DNA of 64,000 bases from Pontibacter pudoricolor (GTDB lineage Bacteria > Bacteroidota > Bacteroidia > Cytophagales > Hymenobacteraceae): assembly GCF_010092985.1 (NCBI RefSeq), contig NZ_CP048106.1, forward strand, positions 2,604,001 to 2,668,000, given 5' to 3'. The position numbers were made by a program, and so were the translations under genes. Positions 42,559 through 51,283 of the stretch are shown here, in pieces; position 1 is the first letter of the stretch, and each line of letters begins with the position of its first letter. The notes beneath the pieces are model-generated. The model was given only the letters and a program-made list of their open reading frames with translations. It made no database searches and was not told where the DNA came from.

Positions 42559-43848
42559 CTATACTTTTTCCTGTCGCAGGTCAAACCCAATATCGCGGCG
42601 GTAGTAGCGGCCTTGCCAGGTTATCGTTTCGGCTGCCTGTTTCGCTTTTGCCAATGCCTCTTCCATCGTATCGCCCAGGGCGGTTACGGCCATTACACGA
42701 CCGCCACTGCTTACCAGTTTATCACTTACCATTTTAGTACCAGCATGAAACACCAGCACATCGGGGCTCACCTGTTCTATACCGGAAATCTCTTTCCCTT
42801 TCTCAAAACCTTCGGGGTAGCCACCTGACACCAGGAAAACCGTAGCTGCCGTACGCGGGTCGATCTCCAGCTTATAGTCGCCCAGCGTATGATCGTGCAA
42901 TGCTTTAAACAGCTCGAACAGATCTGACTTAATGCGCGGTAAAATAGCTTCGGTTTCAGGGTCGCCGAGGCGCACGTTATACTCAATTACATAAGGCTCG
43001 TTGTTCACTTTTATCAGCCCGATGAACAGGAAACCTGAATACTCGATTCCATCTTCCTGCAAGCCTCTTATAGTTGGCTCAATTACGCGCTCCTTCACCT
43101 TTTGCATAAACACTTCGTCGGCAAAAGGCACCGGCGAAATGGCGCCCATACCACCTGTGTTCAGCCCGGTATCGCCTTCGCCGATGCGTTTATAGTCTTT
43201 TGCTTCCGGCAACAGCACGTATTCTTTTCCGTCTGTCAGGATAAATACTGAAACCTCAATACCATCCAGAAACTCCTCAATCACTACTTTAGCACCGGCA
43301 TTGCCAAAGCGCTTTTTGCGCAGCATATCTTCCAAAGCATCCAGGGCATGTTCAAAGTCCGGAGAAATGATTACACCCTTGCCTGCAGCCAGGCCATCGG
43401 CTTTTAAAACAACCGGGTAATTATGGTCGCGCAGATATTCTACAGCTTCGCGGTATGTATTTTCGGTAAAGGTCTGGTAACGGGCAGTAGGGATGTTGTA
43501 CTTCTGCAGAAAGGCTTTACAAAAATCTTTGCTGCCCTCCAGCATGGCACCGGCCTTTTTAGGACCTATTACCAGTATGTGTTTCAGGTAATCTTTCTCC
43601 TGGAAATAATCGTGTATGCCTTCTACCAGCGAGTTCTCCTGCCCAACTATAAGCATCATAATATCAAAATCGGTGGCAAACTTGGCTACCTCTTCAAAGT
43701 TATGGATGTCTACAGTGGCATGTGTTCCGAACTGCATTGTTCCGGCGTTGCCAGGCGCCACAAATACTTCCTCACAATATTCGCTCTGCTTCAGTTTCCA
43801 GGCTATAGTATGCTCGCGGGCTCCGGATCCAATTATCAGTACATTCAT
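42559..43848 (-). CDS. purD: Phosphoribosylamine--glycine ligase
   Basis: This 429-residue GAR synthetase is the second step of purine synthesis, ATP-grasp fold. MNVLIIGSGAREHTIAWKLKQSE opens the N-domain. VVLKADGLAAGKGVIIS, GIEVSVFILTDGKEYVLLPEAKDYKRIGEGDTGLNTGGMGA, YSGFLFIGLI and EYNVRLGDPETEAILPR are hallmark ATP-grasp segments. Length is standard. It is monocistronic and convergent with the bacilliredoxin gene. No other pur genes are in the window. Confidence 0.97.
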   Translation of the reverse strand: MNVLIIGSGAREHTIAWKLKQSEYCEEVFVAPGNAGTMQFGTHATVDIHNFEEVAKFATDFDIMMLIVGQENSLVEGIHDYFQEKDYLKHILVIGPKKAGAMLEGSKDFCKAFLQKYNIPTARYQTFTENTYREAVEYLRDHNYPVVLKADGLAAGKGVIISPDFEHALDALEDMLRKKRFGNAGAKVVIEEFLDGIEVSVFILTDGKEYVLLPEAKDYKRIGEGDTGLNTGGMGAISPVPFADEVFMQKVKERVIEPTIRGLQEDGIEYSGFLFIGLIKVNNEPYVIEYNVRLGDPETEAILPRIKSDLFELFKALHDHTLGDYKLEIDPRTAATVFLVSGGYPEGFEKGKEISGIEQVSPDVLVFHAGTKMVSDKLVSSGGRVMAVTALGDTMEEALAKAKQAAETITWQGRYYRRDIGFDLRQEKV

Positions 43849-43985
43849 AGTTTAATTTGCTGGTTATTAATTGCTGTACTAAGCTTTTTTCAAAAGTGCT
43901 GCTGCGAAGTTATAAATTTATAGTTGCGTGTGCAGCACAAACTATAGTTTTATAGTTGCTTAAGGTTATAGTTTAACTCTAAAAC

Positions 43986-44020
43986 AAAAAGACCGCTGTA
44001 TTATTACAACGGTCCTTTTA
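43986..44020 (-). terminator. Terminator downstream of recQ
   Basis: An imperfect stem (GACCG...CGGTC with TGTA/TACA inside) is bordered by T-rich sequence on the minus strand, 22 nt beyond the recQ stop. Confidence 0.65.
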
Positions 44021-44041
44021 ATTATTTCTATCGCTAATAAA

Positions 44042-46218
44042 TTAGTTCGCGTACTCGCTCAGGAACTTAATGCGCATTAAACGCAGGTCTTCTTCTGTAT
44101 AATCGTCGGTACCAAGTTCTTTCAGTGCTACCGCAATGTTGTCAGTGCTGGCGCTCATAAAGTAATCATAGATCTCCTCCTGGCGCTCTTCATCCAACAC
44201 ATTGTTAATGTAATAGTTCAGGTTAAGCTTGGTGCCGGAATAACAGATGTGCTCTACTTCCTCTATCAGTTCCTGCATGGTAAGGCCTTTAGATGATGCG
44301 ATCTCTTCCAGGTCTACTTTCTTATCTATCTGCTGAATGATGTAGATCTTGATCTTGGATTTGTTGACAGTTGTTTTCACCACCACATCGGCAGCTGTTA
44401 CAATGTCATTCTCATCCACATACTTGGTAATCATGTCCAGGAACGGCTTACCGAACTTCTGCACTTTGCCCATACCCACGCCGGCAATGTGCGCCAGGTC
44501 TTCTTTGGTAGTCGGGTAAACAGTAGCCATCTCTTTTAACGACGGATCCTGGAACAGTACGTAAGGTGGCAATCCTTTTTCCTTGGCCAGTTTCTTGCGC
44601 AGGTTCTTGAGTAAGTCGAAAAGAACTTCGTCGTGGCCGGCAGCGGCCTGTGATTGCTCATTCTCTTCGTCTTCTCTTACCTCCTGCTCAAAGTTATGAT
44701 CTTTGGTAAGCTCTATCGGCTGCGGGTTAACTATAAAATTACGGCCTTTGTCTGTCAGCTTCACAACGCCAAAATTCTCGATATCCTTTTCCAGGTATTC
44801 TGATAACAGCACCTGGCGCAACACCGAACTCCAGAACTGTAGATCCTGCTCTTTGCCAATGCCAAATACTTCCAGGTTATCGTGCTCGTAGCTAGTTACA
44901 TGCTGGTTACGCAGGCCGGTAAGCACTGCCGTTATGTGTTCAATAGTAAAGCGCTCCCCTGTCTGCTCCACAGCTTTCAGCGCATTCACAACCTCGTTCT
45001 GTGCCTGGAAACGCTCTTTCGGGTGCAAACAGTTATCGCAGAAACCGCAGTCTTTTTCGTAAGCTTCGCCAAAATAATGCAGCAACTGCTTACGACGGCA
45101 AACGGCAGAATCAGCATAAGAAGCCATTTCCTGCAGTAACAGTTTAGAGTTGTCGCGTTCGGTTACCGGCTTATCTTTATTAAATTTCTCGAGCTTAACA
45201 ATGTCGTCGTAACTATAGAACATCAGGCAGTTACCTTCCAGCCCGTCGCGACCGGCGCGGCCGGTTTCCTGGTAATAGCCCTCTATAGACTTTGGTGTAT
45301 CGTAGTGAATCACGAAGCGCACGTCCGGCTTATCAATGCCCATCCCGAATGCTATAGTTGCCACGATAACATCGCAGTCTTCGTTCAGGAAAGCATCCTG
45401 GTTGGCCATGCGTATCTGCGAGTCGAGGCCTGCGTGGTATGGCAGGGCTTTTACATCGTTCACGCGAAGCAGCTCGGCAATCTCTTCTACTTTTTTACGG
45501 CTCAGGCAATATACTACGCCACTCTTGCCTTTATTTTTCTTTACATACTGTATCAGCTGCTTCTTGGTCTTGTGCTTAGGGCGTACCTCGTAGTACAAGT
45601 TGGTACGGTTAAACGACGACTTGAAAACAGAAGCCTCATCCATCTGTAGGTTTCGCTGTATATCGAGCTGTACTTTTGGCGTGGCTGTAGCGGTTAGCGC
45701 TATAATCGGCAGGTTGCCGATCTGATCTATAATACCACGGATGCGGCGATATTCCGGACGGAAGTCATGCCCCCACTCCGAGATACAGTGTGCCTCATCT
45801 ATCGCTACAAACGAGATGTTGGAGCTGCGCAGGAATTCTATAGTTTCTTCTTTGGTAAGCGACTCCGGCGCCACGTACAACAGCTTTACCTCGCCGGCCA
45901 GTGTTTCCTTCTTTACCTTGTTTATCTCAGACTTGGAAAGCGTAGAGTTAAGGAACTGGGCATTAACGCCAAACGCGTTCAGTTGATCTACCTGGTTTTT
46001 CATCAGGGCGATAAGGGCGAGATAACGATGGCCGTACCCGGCAGCGACAAAGCAGGCAGTTGATAGCACAACGACTTGCCGGCGCCTGTAGGCATAATCA
46101 CAAAGGTGTTCTTGCCGTTAATAATATTATTTATTATCAGCTCCTGATTTCCCCTGAATTGATTATACCCAAAAACTTCCTTTAATTTGTTCTTGAGATT
46201 GACCTCTGTAAGTGACAT
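44042..46218 (-). pseudogene. recQ: recQ ATP-dependent DNA helicase, interrupted by one frameshift
   Basis: The reading is split into two frames at a G run (46015-46017 on the plus strand). The N-terminal 71 codons end as IVISPLSP-stop. The other frame resumes exactly where RecQ should continue, with LIALMKNQVDQLNAFGV. Re-reading one base at the CCC codon gives about 725 residues, a normal RecQ length for Bacteroidetes. Walker A MPTGAGKSLCYQLPAL, DEAH (AIDEAHCISEWGHDFRPEY), motif VI QETGRAGRDG, the zinc-binding cysteines CRRKQLLHYFGE...CGFCDNC and an HRDC domain near the C-terminus are all present. It is either a pseudogene, a sequencing error in a homopolymer, or a recoded gene. Confidence 0.85.
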
Positions 46219-46286
46219 GTAATTCCTGCAAAAAATAAGTAAGGTTGCAACGTACTCAAATAAGAGTACATTAACACAAATTTAAC

Positions 46287-47258
46287 TTGAATCTAATTAA
46301 TAATATAACTCAAATAGCAAAAAAAGTCTTACTATCTGAGGCCGAAGCTATCGCCAGACTGGCAGATTTTATCGACGAAGATTTCCAAAATTGCGTCGAA
46401 GCTATTTTAGACATAAAAGGACGCGTAGTTGTAACCGGGATCGGTAAAAGTGCTAATATAGCCCAAAAAATCGTAGCAACCTTAAACTCTACCGGCACCC
46501 CTGCCCTGTTTATGCATGCTGCCGATGCCATCCACGGCGACCTGGGCATGATACAGCCCGAAGACTTTGTGATCTGTATCTCTAAAAGTGGAAATACACC
46601 TGAGATCAAAGTTTTAGTTCCGTTACTTAAACGCAAAGGTTCCAAGCTGGTAGCGCTCGTATCAAGCATAGATTCTTACCTGGCCGAAAGCGCTGATTTT
46701 GTGCTGAATGCCAATGTAGAACGCGAAGCATGCCCCAATAATCTTGCCCCTACTACCAGTACAACAGCTGCCCTTGCCCTTGGCGATGCGCTGGCCGTTT
46801 GCCTGCTGGAAGCCCGCGGTTTCAGCAGTGCCGATTTTGCACGCCTGCACCCGGGTGGCTCGCTGGGTAAACGTCTTTACTTAAAAGTAGAAGATATTTA
46901 CAAGCAGAACCAGGCACCTAAGGTTACAGAGAACGCATCATTACGACAGGTTATTATCGAGATTTCTTCTAAAAGGCTGGGTGCTACGGCTGTAGTAAAA
47001 GAAAATTCAGATGAACTCGTTGGTATCATAACCGATGGCGACTTACGTCGTATGTTGGACAAATATGAATCAACAGAAGGTATAATTGCCACTGATATCA
47101 TGACCGCCTCTCCGCTAACTATAGAACCGGACCACTACGCTGCCGAAGCGATGGCCATTATGCAGGAGAAAAATATAACACAACTAATTGTAACCGACTC
47201 CGGAAAATTTGAAGGTTTTGTGCACCTGCACGACCTCCTGAAAGAAGGACTTGTATAA
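46287..47258 (+). CDS. kdsD: KpsF/GutQ-family arabinose-5-phosphate isomerase
   Basis: This 323-residue enzyme converts ribulose-5-P to arabinose-5-P for Kdo in lipopolysaccharide. The SIS domain (about residues 30-190) carries VVVTGIGKSANIAQKIVATLNSTGTPALFMHAADAIHGDLGM and CISKSGNTPEIK. Two CBS domains follow (about 205-265 and 275-323). It starts with TTG 46287; no ATG precedes the conserved region. It is divergent from recQ (68 bp) and 9 nt upstream of manC, so the two are co-transcribed. Confidence 0.93.
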   Translation: MNLINNITQIAKKVLLSEAEAIARLADFIDEDFQNCVEAILDIKGRVVVTGIGKSANIAQKIVATLNSTGTPALFMHAADAIHGDLGMIQPEDFVICISKSGNTPEIKVLVPLLKRKGSKLVALVSSIDSYLAESADFVLNANVEREACPNNLAPTTSTTAALALGDALAVCLLEARGFSSADFARLHPGGSLGKRLYLKVEDIYKQNQAPKVTENASLRQVIIEISSKRLGATAVVKENSDELVGIITDGDLRRMLDKYESTEGIIATDIMTASPLTIEPDHYAAEAMAIMQEKNITQLIVTDSGKFEGFVHLHDLLKEGLV

Positions 47259-47267
47259 AAACTACCC

Positions 47268-48344
47268 ATGAACAACAACACCTATGTGGTGATAATGGCA
47301 GGCGGCATTGGAAGCCGTTTCTGGCCAATCAGCCGTACTAATTACCCAAAGCAGTTCCATGATGTGCTGGGTATAGGCGAAACCATGCTTCAGATGACCA
47401 TGAAGCGTTTTGAGCAGATCTGCCCGACCGAAAATATTTTTATAGTTACCAACAAAGACTATGAGCAACTGGTAAAAGAGCAGCTGCCACAGCTCAGCGA
47501 TAACCAAATTCTGCTGGAGCCGGTGGGGCGAAACACGGCACCTTGTATTGCTTACGCCTCTTACAAAATTGCCCAGATCAACCCAAATGCCAACCTTATT
47601 GTTGCGCCATCGGACCACGTGGTACTGAAGCAGGAAGCCTTTAACCAGGTAATAAATACCGCTTTGGAGGCCGCCGCTGCCGATGATGTGCTCATAACGC
47701 TGGGCATTACCCCAAGCCGGCCTGATACCGGTTATGGTTACATTCAGTTTATTGCCGATGGTGATCAGCCTATTAAAAAGGTAAAAACATTTACCGAGAA
47801 GCCTAACCTGGAGCTTGCGCAGATGTTCCTCAACAGTGGTGACTTTGTGTGGAATTCCGGTATTTTCGTCTGGAGTGTAAATAGTATCCTGAACGCGTTC
47901 CGCCAGCACTTATCCGAAATTTCGGAGATCTTTGAAGAAGGCAACACGCAATACAACACTGACCAGGAGTCTAACTTTATAGTTAAAGCATACTCACACT
48001 GCCGTAATATCTCTATTGACTATGGCATTATGGAGAAGGTTGACAACGTGTATGTGGTTTTAGCAGATATTGGCTGGTCTGACCTTGGCACCTGGAACTC
48101 GCTGTACACTATTAGCCATAAAGATGAACAGGCCAATGTGGTTGACGGCGATATAATGCTCTACGACACGAAGAACTGCATCATTAAAACGCCAAAAAAT
48201 CGCCTGGTTGTAGTACAAGGCCTGGAAGGCTACATTATTGCCGAACACGACAATGTGTTAATGATCTGTAAACTGGATGAAGAGCAGAAAGTAAAAGATT
48301 TCACGGCTGATGCCAAGTATAAAAAGGGCCAGAACTATATTTAA
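47268..48344 (+). CDS. manC: Mannose-1-phosphate guanylyltransferase
   Basis: This 358-residue nucleotidyltransferase makes GDP-mannose for polysaccharide or O-antigen synthesis. The N-terminal motif VVIMAGGIGSRFWPISRTNYPKQF, VAPSDHVV, FTEKPNLELAQMFL and DVDYGIMEK-type segment (SIDYGIMEKVDNVYVVLADIGWSDLGTWNSLY) match the family. It lacks the C-terminal phosphomannose isomerase domain of bifunctional enzymes, as length shows. It is coupled to kdsD (9-nt gap), placing sugar-nucleotide supply with Kdo synthesis. Confidence 0.94.
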   Translation: MNNNTYVVIMAGGIGSRFWPISRTNYPKQFHDVLGIGETMLQMTMKRFEQICPTENIFIVTNKDYEQLVKEQLPQLSDNQILLEPVGRNTAPCIAYASYKIAQINPNANLIVAPSDHVVLKQEAFNQVINTALEAAAADDVLITLGITPSRPDTGYGYIQFIADGDQPIKKVKTFTEKPNLELAQMFLNSGDFVWNSGIFVWSVNSILNAFRQHLSEISEIFEEGNTQYNTDQESNFIVKAYSHCRNISIDYGIMEKVDNVYVVLADIGWSDLGTWNSLYTISHKDEQANVVDGDIMLYDTKNCIIKTPKNRLVVVQGLEGYIIAEHDNVLMICKLDEEQKVKDFTADAKYKKGQNYI

Positions 48345-48357
48345 TCTATAGTTTCCC

Positions 48358-48409
48358 TGAACTATAAAAGAGCTGAAACGAATGATCGTTTCAGCTCTTT
48401 TATAGTTCA
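48358..48409 (+). terminator. Terminator of kdsD-manC with AACTATA in the stem
   Basis: A perfect 24-bp stem (48358-48381 with 48386-48409) closes an ATGA tetraloop. AACTATA and TATAGTT form the base of the stem. It lies 13 nt after the manC stop. Confidence 0.9.
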
Positions 48410-48737
48410 GGTTGATAGCAGGATTTATTCAGACGCACCGAGATTTTGCAAACGCTCGGAGGCCTTTTGAGGGGCGGTTATAGTTTTACTCCTTCCCCTT
48501 TTATCGAGGGCCCCTACCCCAAAACAGGGGAAGGAGTTTTTGAGCTGTCGCTATAGTTAAGTTGTAGTCTTATAGTTAGTGTGTTAACCCACCCCTACCC
48601 CTCCCGAGAGGGGAATTTGGGCTTTGGTTGTAGTTGGGTTATTGTTCTATAGTTTAGCTATAGTTCTATAGTTTCCTTTATTGTCATTCCGACCAGCGGC
48701 AGAAAGCTGAGTTTGCTATAGTTACAGCCCACGAATA

Positions 48738-48755
48738 GGACAGGTTTACCTGTCC
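48738..48755. repeat. 18-nt palindrome variant, copy E
   Basis: It is identical to 40374-40391. Confidence 0.92.
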
Positions 48756-48811
48756 CTACGAAACTATAGCCACGATAAAGCGATGCAACTATAGCCTTTC
48801 CAACTATAGCT

Positions 48812-48968
48812 ATCGAACAGATCGCAGTCTTTGGGTTGAGCGCCTTTGCTTTGTTGCGGTGCCGCCAGGCAACCCGAGGCACGAGGGTAGCAAGAAAGCA
48901 GCAGCGCGATGCCCTTATCGAGGGCCCCTACCCCCAAGACAGAGCCTCCCGGCCGTGGGGCATCAAAG
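48812..48968 (+). repeat. Structured core with a 20-nt insert, copy E (157 bp)
   Basis: The insert TTATCGAGGGCCCCTACCCC lies between GATGCCC and AAGAC as in copy C, splitting the outer stem of the predicted fold. The 3' end reads GTGGGGCATCAAAG, diverging from GTGAGGGCACCAAAG elsewhere. Confidence 0.88.
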
Positions 48969-49120
48969 CAAGATTGAAACTATAGGTGAGTAAAGCTCCC
49001 AGGATTAGAAGTGGCTATGAAAGAAAAGACTAGGTTCAAGGAGTAGAAAATCAAACTATAGAACCCAGATTTCTCACGCTGTTCAAAATGACAAAAGAGA
49101 AACTATAGAACTTGGCTTAA

Positions 49121-49150
49121 ACAAAACAGGCTGCCTTTAAGGGCAGCCTG
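49121..49150 (-). terminator. Terminator of rlmB
   Basis: A 9-bp stem (49127-49135 with 49142-49150) has a 6-nt loop and a minus-strand T-rich tail (TTTTGTTT). Confidence 0.82.
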
Positions 49151-49174
49151 AAGTAAAGAATATCACAAAAAATC

Positions 49175-49990
49175 TTAGTTAGCCTCGCGCAAACGCTGAC
49201 TCATGGCTTCGTAAAGAATAATACCAGTGGCTACGGATACGTTTAAAGATCCGATCTGTCCCATCAACGGAATACGGACTCTGGCATCTGCACGCTTCAG
49301 ATACTCCGGAGAAATACCGTCTTCTTCGCTTCCCATCAGTATAGCAGTCGGGCCAACCATGTCTACTTTATCGTCTGTCAGGTTTTCTTCTGTTTTTTCG
49401 GTACAGGCTACGATCTGCACACCATAATCCTTCAGATAATCTATCGTTTCTTTCAGGTTTGGCTCGCGGCACACCGGTACCAGGTTAAGCGCACCTGCCG
49501 ATGTTTTCATGGCATCCGCATTTATCTGTGCACCGCCACGACTTGGAATAACGATCGCATCCACACCCATACATTCTGCGTTTCGGGCAATGGAGCCGAA
49601 GTTACGAACATCCGTCACACGGTCTAAGATAAGCAGCAAGGGAGTTTTACCTTTTTCGAAAAGGGAAGTAACAATTTCGTGCAGCGGCAAATACGTGATC
49701 GGCGAAATGAATGCCACCGCTCCCTGGTGGTTCTTACGCGTCAGGTTGTTCAGCTTCTCAACCGGCACAGTTACGACAGGCACATCCAGTTTTTTGGCTT
49801 CAGCGAGAATCTCATCGGTAGTCGGGTTTTTTGCCCCACGCAGCAGAAATATCTTTTCCAGTACTTTGCCAGCCAGCATGGCTTCCAATATTGGCCGGGA
49901 GCCGAATATCATCTCTAATTTATCTTCTTTCGGAGCTCTTGGCCTGCCGTAGCTGCCACCGCTCAAATATCTGTTATTCCTGCTCTCCAT
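49175..49990 (-). CDS. 23S rRNA (guanosine-2'-O)-methyltransferase RlmB-like (TrmH family)
   Basis: This 271-residue SpoU/TrmH enzyme has an N-terminal substrate-binding domain (IFGSRPILEAMLAGKVLEKIFLLRG...VPVEKLNNLTRKNHQGAVAFI) and a C-terminal SPOUT knot (LLILDRVTDVRNFGSIARNAECMGVDAIVIP, AILMGSEEDGISPEYLKRADARVRIPLMGQIGSLNVSVATGIILYE). It is expected to 2'-O-methylate a 23S guanosine (G2251 in E. coli). Target assignment is by family only. Its start overlaps the stop of the GWxTD gene by 28 nt on the same strand. Confidence 0.93.
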   Translation of the reverse strand: MESRNNRYLSGGSYGRPRAPKEDKLEMIFGSRPILEAMLAGKVLEKIFLLRGAKNPTTDEILAEAKKLDVPVVTVPVEKLNNLTRKNHQGAVAFISPITYLPLHEIVTSLFEKGKTPLLLILDRVTDVRNFGSIARNAECMGVDAIVIPSRGGAQINADAMKTSAGALNLVPVCREPNLKETIDYLKDYGVQIVACTEKTEENLTDDKVDMVGPTAILMGSEEDGISPEYLKRADARVRIPLMGQIGSLNVSVATGIILYEAMSQRLREAN

Positions 49991-51198
49991 TTTGCAACTG
50001 CGCTGTACCAGCTTTCTTCGTACTCACGACGCCGTATCAGCTCATAATGATTTTCGGTAAAGTTATTCTGTTTTTTCGTAAAAACGAACTTGGTATACGG
50101 TTGCATATCTGATTCGCGGTAGATCCAGGTTTCTGTATTGGCTATTCTGCTGATATCGCTCGGTGGCCCGAAGATCATATAGATCATGCCGCGGTCGGTG
50201 GTCCAGCCAGGTTTATGTGAGGTATAAAGTTTGTTAGCGTGCTCTACACGGCCATAATAGGTGCGGATCAGCTCTCGGGCAAGTTGCTTCTCGCCTGCTA
50301 CACTCAGCCAGAAATCGTCTACCGCTTTTTTAGGATCACTTGCCTTAAATAGTTTTTCGCGCTCCGCAGATGTGGTAAGATAAATGAGAGGCTGCAGCAT
50401 TTCTTTCGCCATTGTCACCATCGGATAGCTCCATGGTTCTACCAGCAGCCCTTTTGCATAAGGTGTCCCGGCCCATAGCAGGTACAAACCCTCTCTTTCG
50501 AACGTTACCGTATCCTGCGAGGCTATAGTTAGCGAGTCAAGCGGTTGAAGTGTTTTAGGTTGTAATTCCGGGCGCTGCGACATAGGTGGCAAAGCAGGTG
50601 AAAATTCAGTGTTAAAATAATAAACCTTCATAGCGGTTTCCGGACCAGGGTTTTCCAGTACCAGCGAATCAGAAGTGGTGATATAGTTTTGAATAAGCGG
50701 CCTACCGGTACTGGCAATTACCAGCAGGGCAGTTTTATCGAGCATGCCTTGCTGAAGGTCAATTTTAAAATCAGAATGGACACTGGCCTCCCCGGCAAAC
50801 CGTTGCCATAGTTTAATGTGCAGTATATTCGGGCTCTTAACTATAGCTCCAGGTACAGTAATATCCATCCGGACACCTTCTTTGTTACCGGCACCAGCCT
50901 GGTCTGCTACCTGCACTGTATCTCTCAGAAGCATCTCGTTATTGTCTCCTCTAACGTGGTAAGTCAGCCTTGTGGCAGTACGATGCAGCTCCATCAGGCG
51001 GCTAACATCATAAAAGGACAGATAAAAATGAATACTATCGGGAGTAGCGCGCCAGGTATATTGCATGCTTACTTCAGGCGCCGGAGTAGTACGTTGGCCG
51101 GGTGCAGCAGACTGCTGTCCCGTTCTGGATACCTGCCCGCAGGATGCGGCTAAGCTTATGCTTAAAAGCAAACTATAAACTACCGCTTTCGGAGCCAT
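49963..51198 (-). CDS. GWxTD-domain secreted protein
   Basis: The protein is 411 residues from ATG 51198, which begins a lipoprotein-type signal (MAPKAVVYSLLLSISLAASCG). An earlier ORF start 171 nt upstream would read through the terminator and is rejected. The name-giving motif lies in HKPGWTTDRGMIYMIFGPPSDISR, about 75 residues before the end. The remainder is beta-rich. GWxTD proteins are frequent in Bacteroidetes and their function is unproven. It overlaps rlmB by 28 nt and lies 86 nt downstream of the DUF2723 gene but across its terminator. Confidence 0.88.
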   Translation of the reverse strand: MAPKAVVYSLLLSISLAASCGQVSRTGQQSAAPGQRTTPAPEVSMQYTWRATPDSIHFYLSFYDVSRLMELHRTATRLTYHVRGDNNEMLLRDTVQVADQAGAGNKEGVRMDITVPGAIVKSPNILHIKLWQRFAGEASVHSDFKIDLQQGMLDKTALLVIASTGRPLIQNYITTSDSLVLENPGPETAMKVYYFNTEFSPALPPMSQRPELQPKTLQPLDSLTIASQDTVTFEREGLYLLWAGTPYAKGLLVEPWSYPMVTMAKEMLQPLIYLTTSAEREKLFKASDPKKAVDDFWLSVAGEKQLARELIRTYYGRVEHANKLYTSHKPGWTTDRGMIYMIFGPPSDISRIANTETWIYRESDMQPYTKFVFTKKQNNFTENHYELIRRREYEESWYSAVAKWRAGITDI

Positions 51199-51224
51199 AC
51201 CTGATGCATTAAAAGGTATAAATA

Positions 51225-51262
51225 AAATAGGCCGGACTGTATACAAGCCCGGCCTATTTCTA
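51225..51262 (-). terminator. Terminator of the DUF2723 gene
   Basis: An 11-bp stem (51225-51235 with 51249-51259) closes a 13-nt loop, between the DUF2723 stop (51284) and the GWxTD start. Confidence 0.82.
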
Positions 51263-51283
51263 CTGTAAAATACTATTTTTTGT

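Larger units (their letters stand above)
48470..49105 (+). repeat. Composite modular intergenic repeat, copy E (shorter)
   Basis: The 830-bp gap before rlmB is the same element without the 70-bp module or the TCATCCCCC module. It carries CCTTCCCC...GGGGAAGG with the TTATCGAGGGCCCC insert (48490-48536), CCCCTCCCGAGAGGGG (about 48599-48614), GTCATTCCGACCAGCGGCAGAA (48683-48704), the palindrome variant, the core, AGCTCCCAGGATTAGAAG (48994-49011), and AGATTTCTC...CAAAATGAC (about 49066-49092). Confidence 0.88.

Noticed and set aside
46010-46020. Programmed -1 frameshift in recQ
   Set aside because: There is no canonical X-XXY-YYZ slippery heptamer or following pseudoknot that I can see; a simple indel is more likely, though not excluded.
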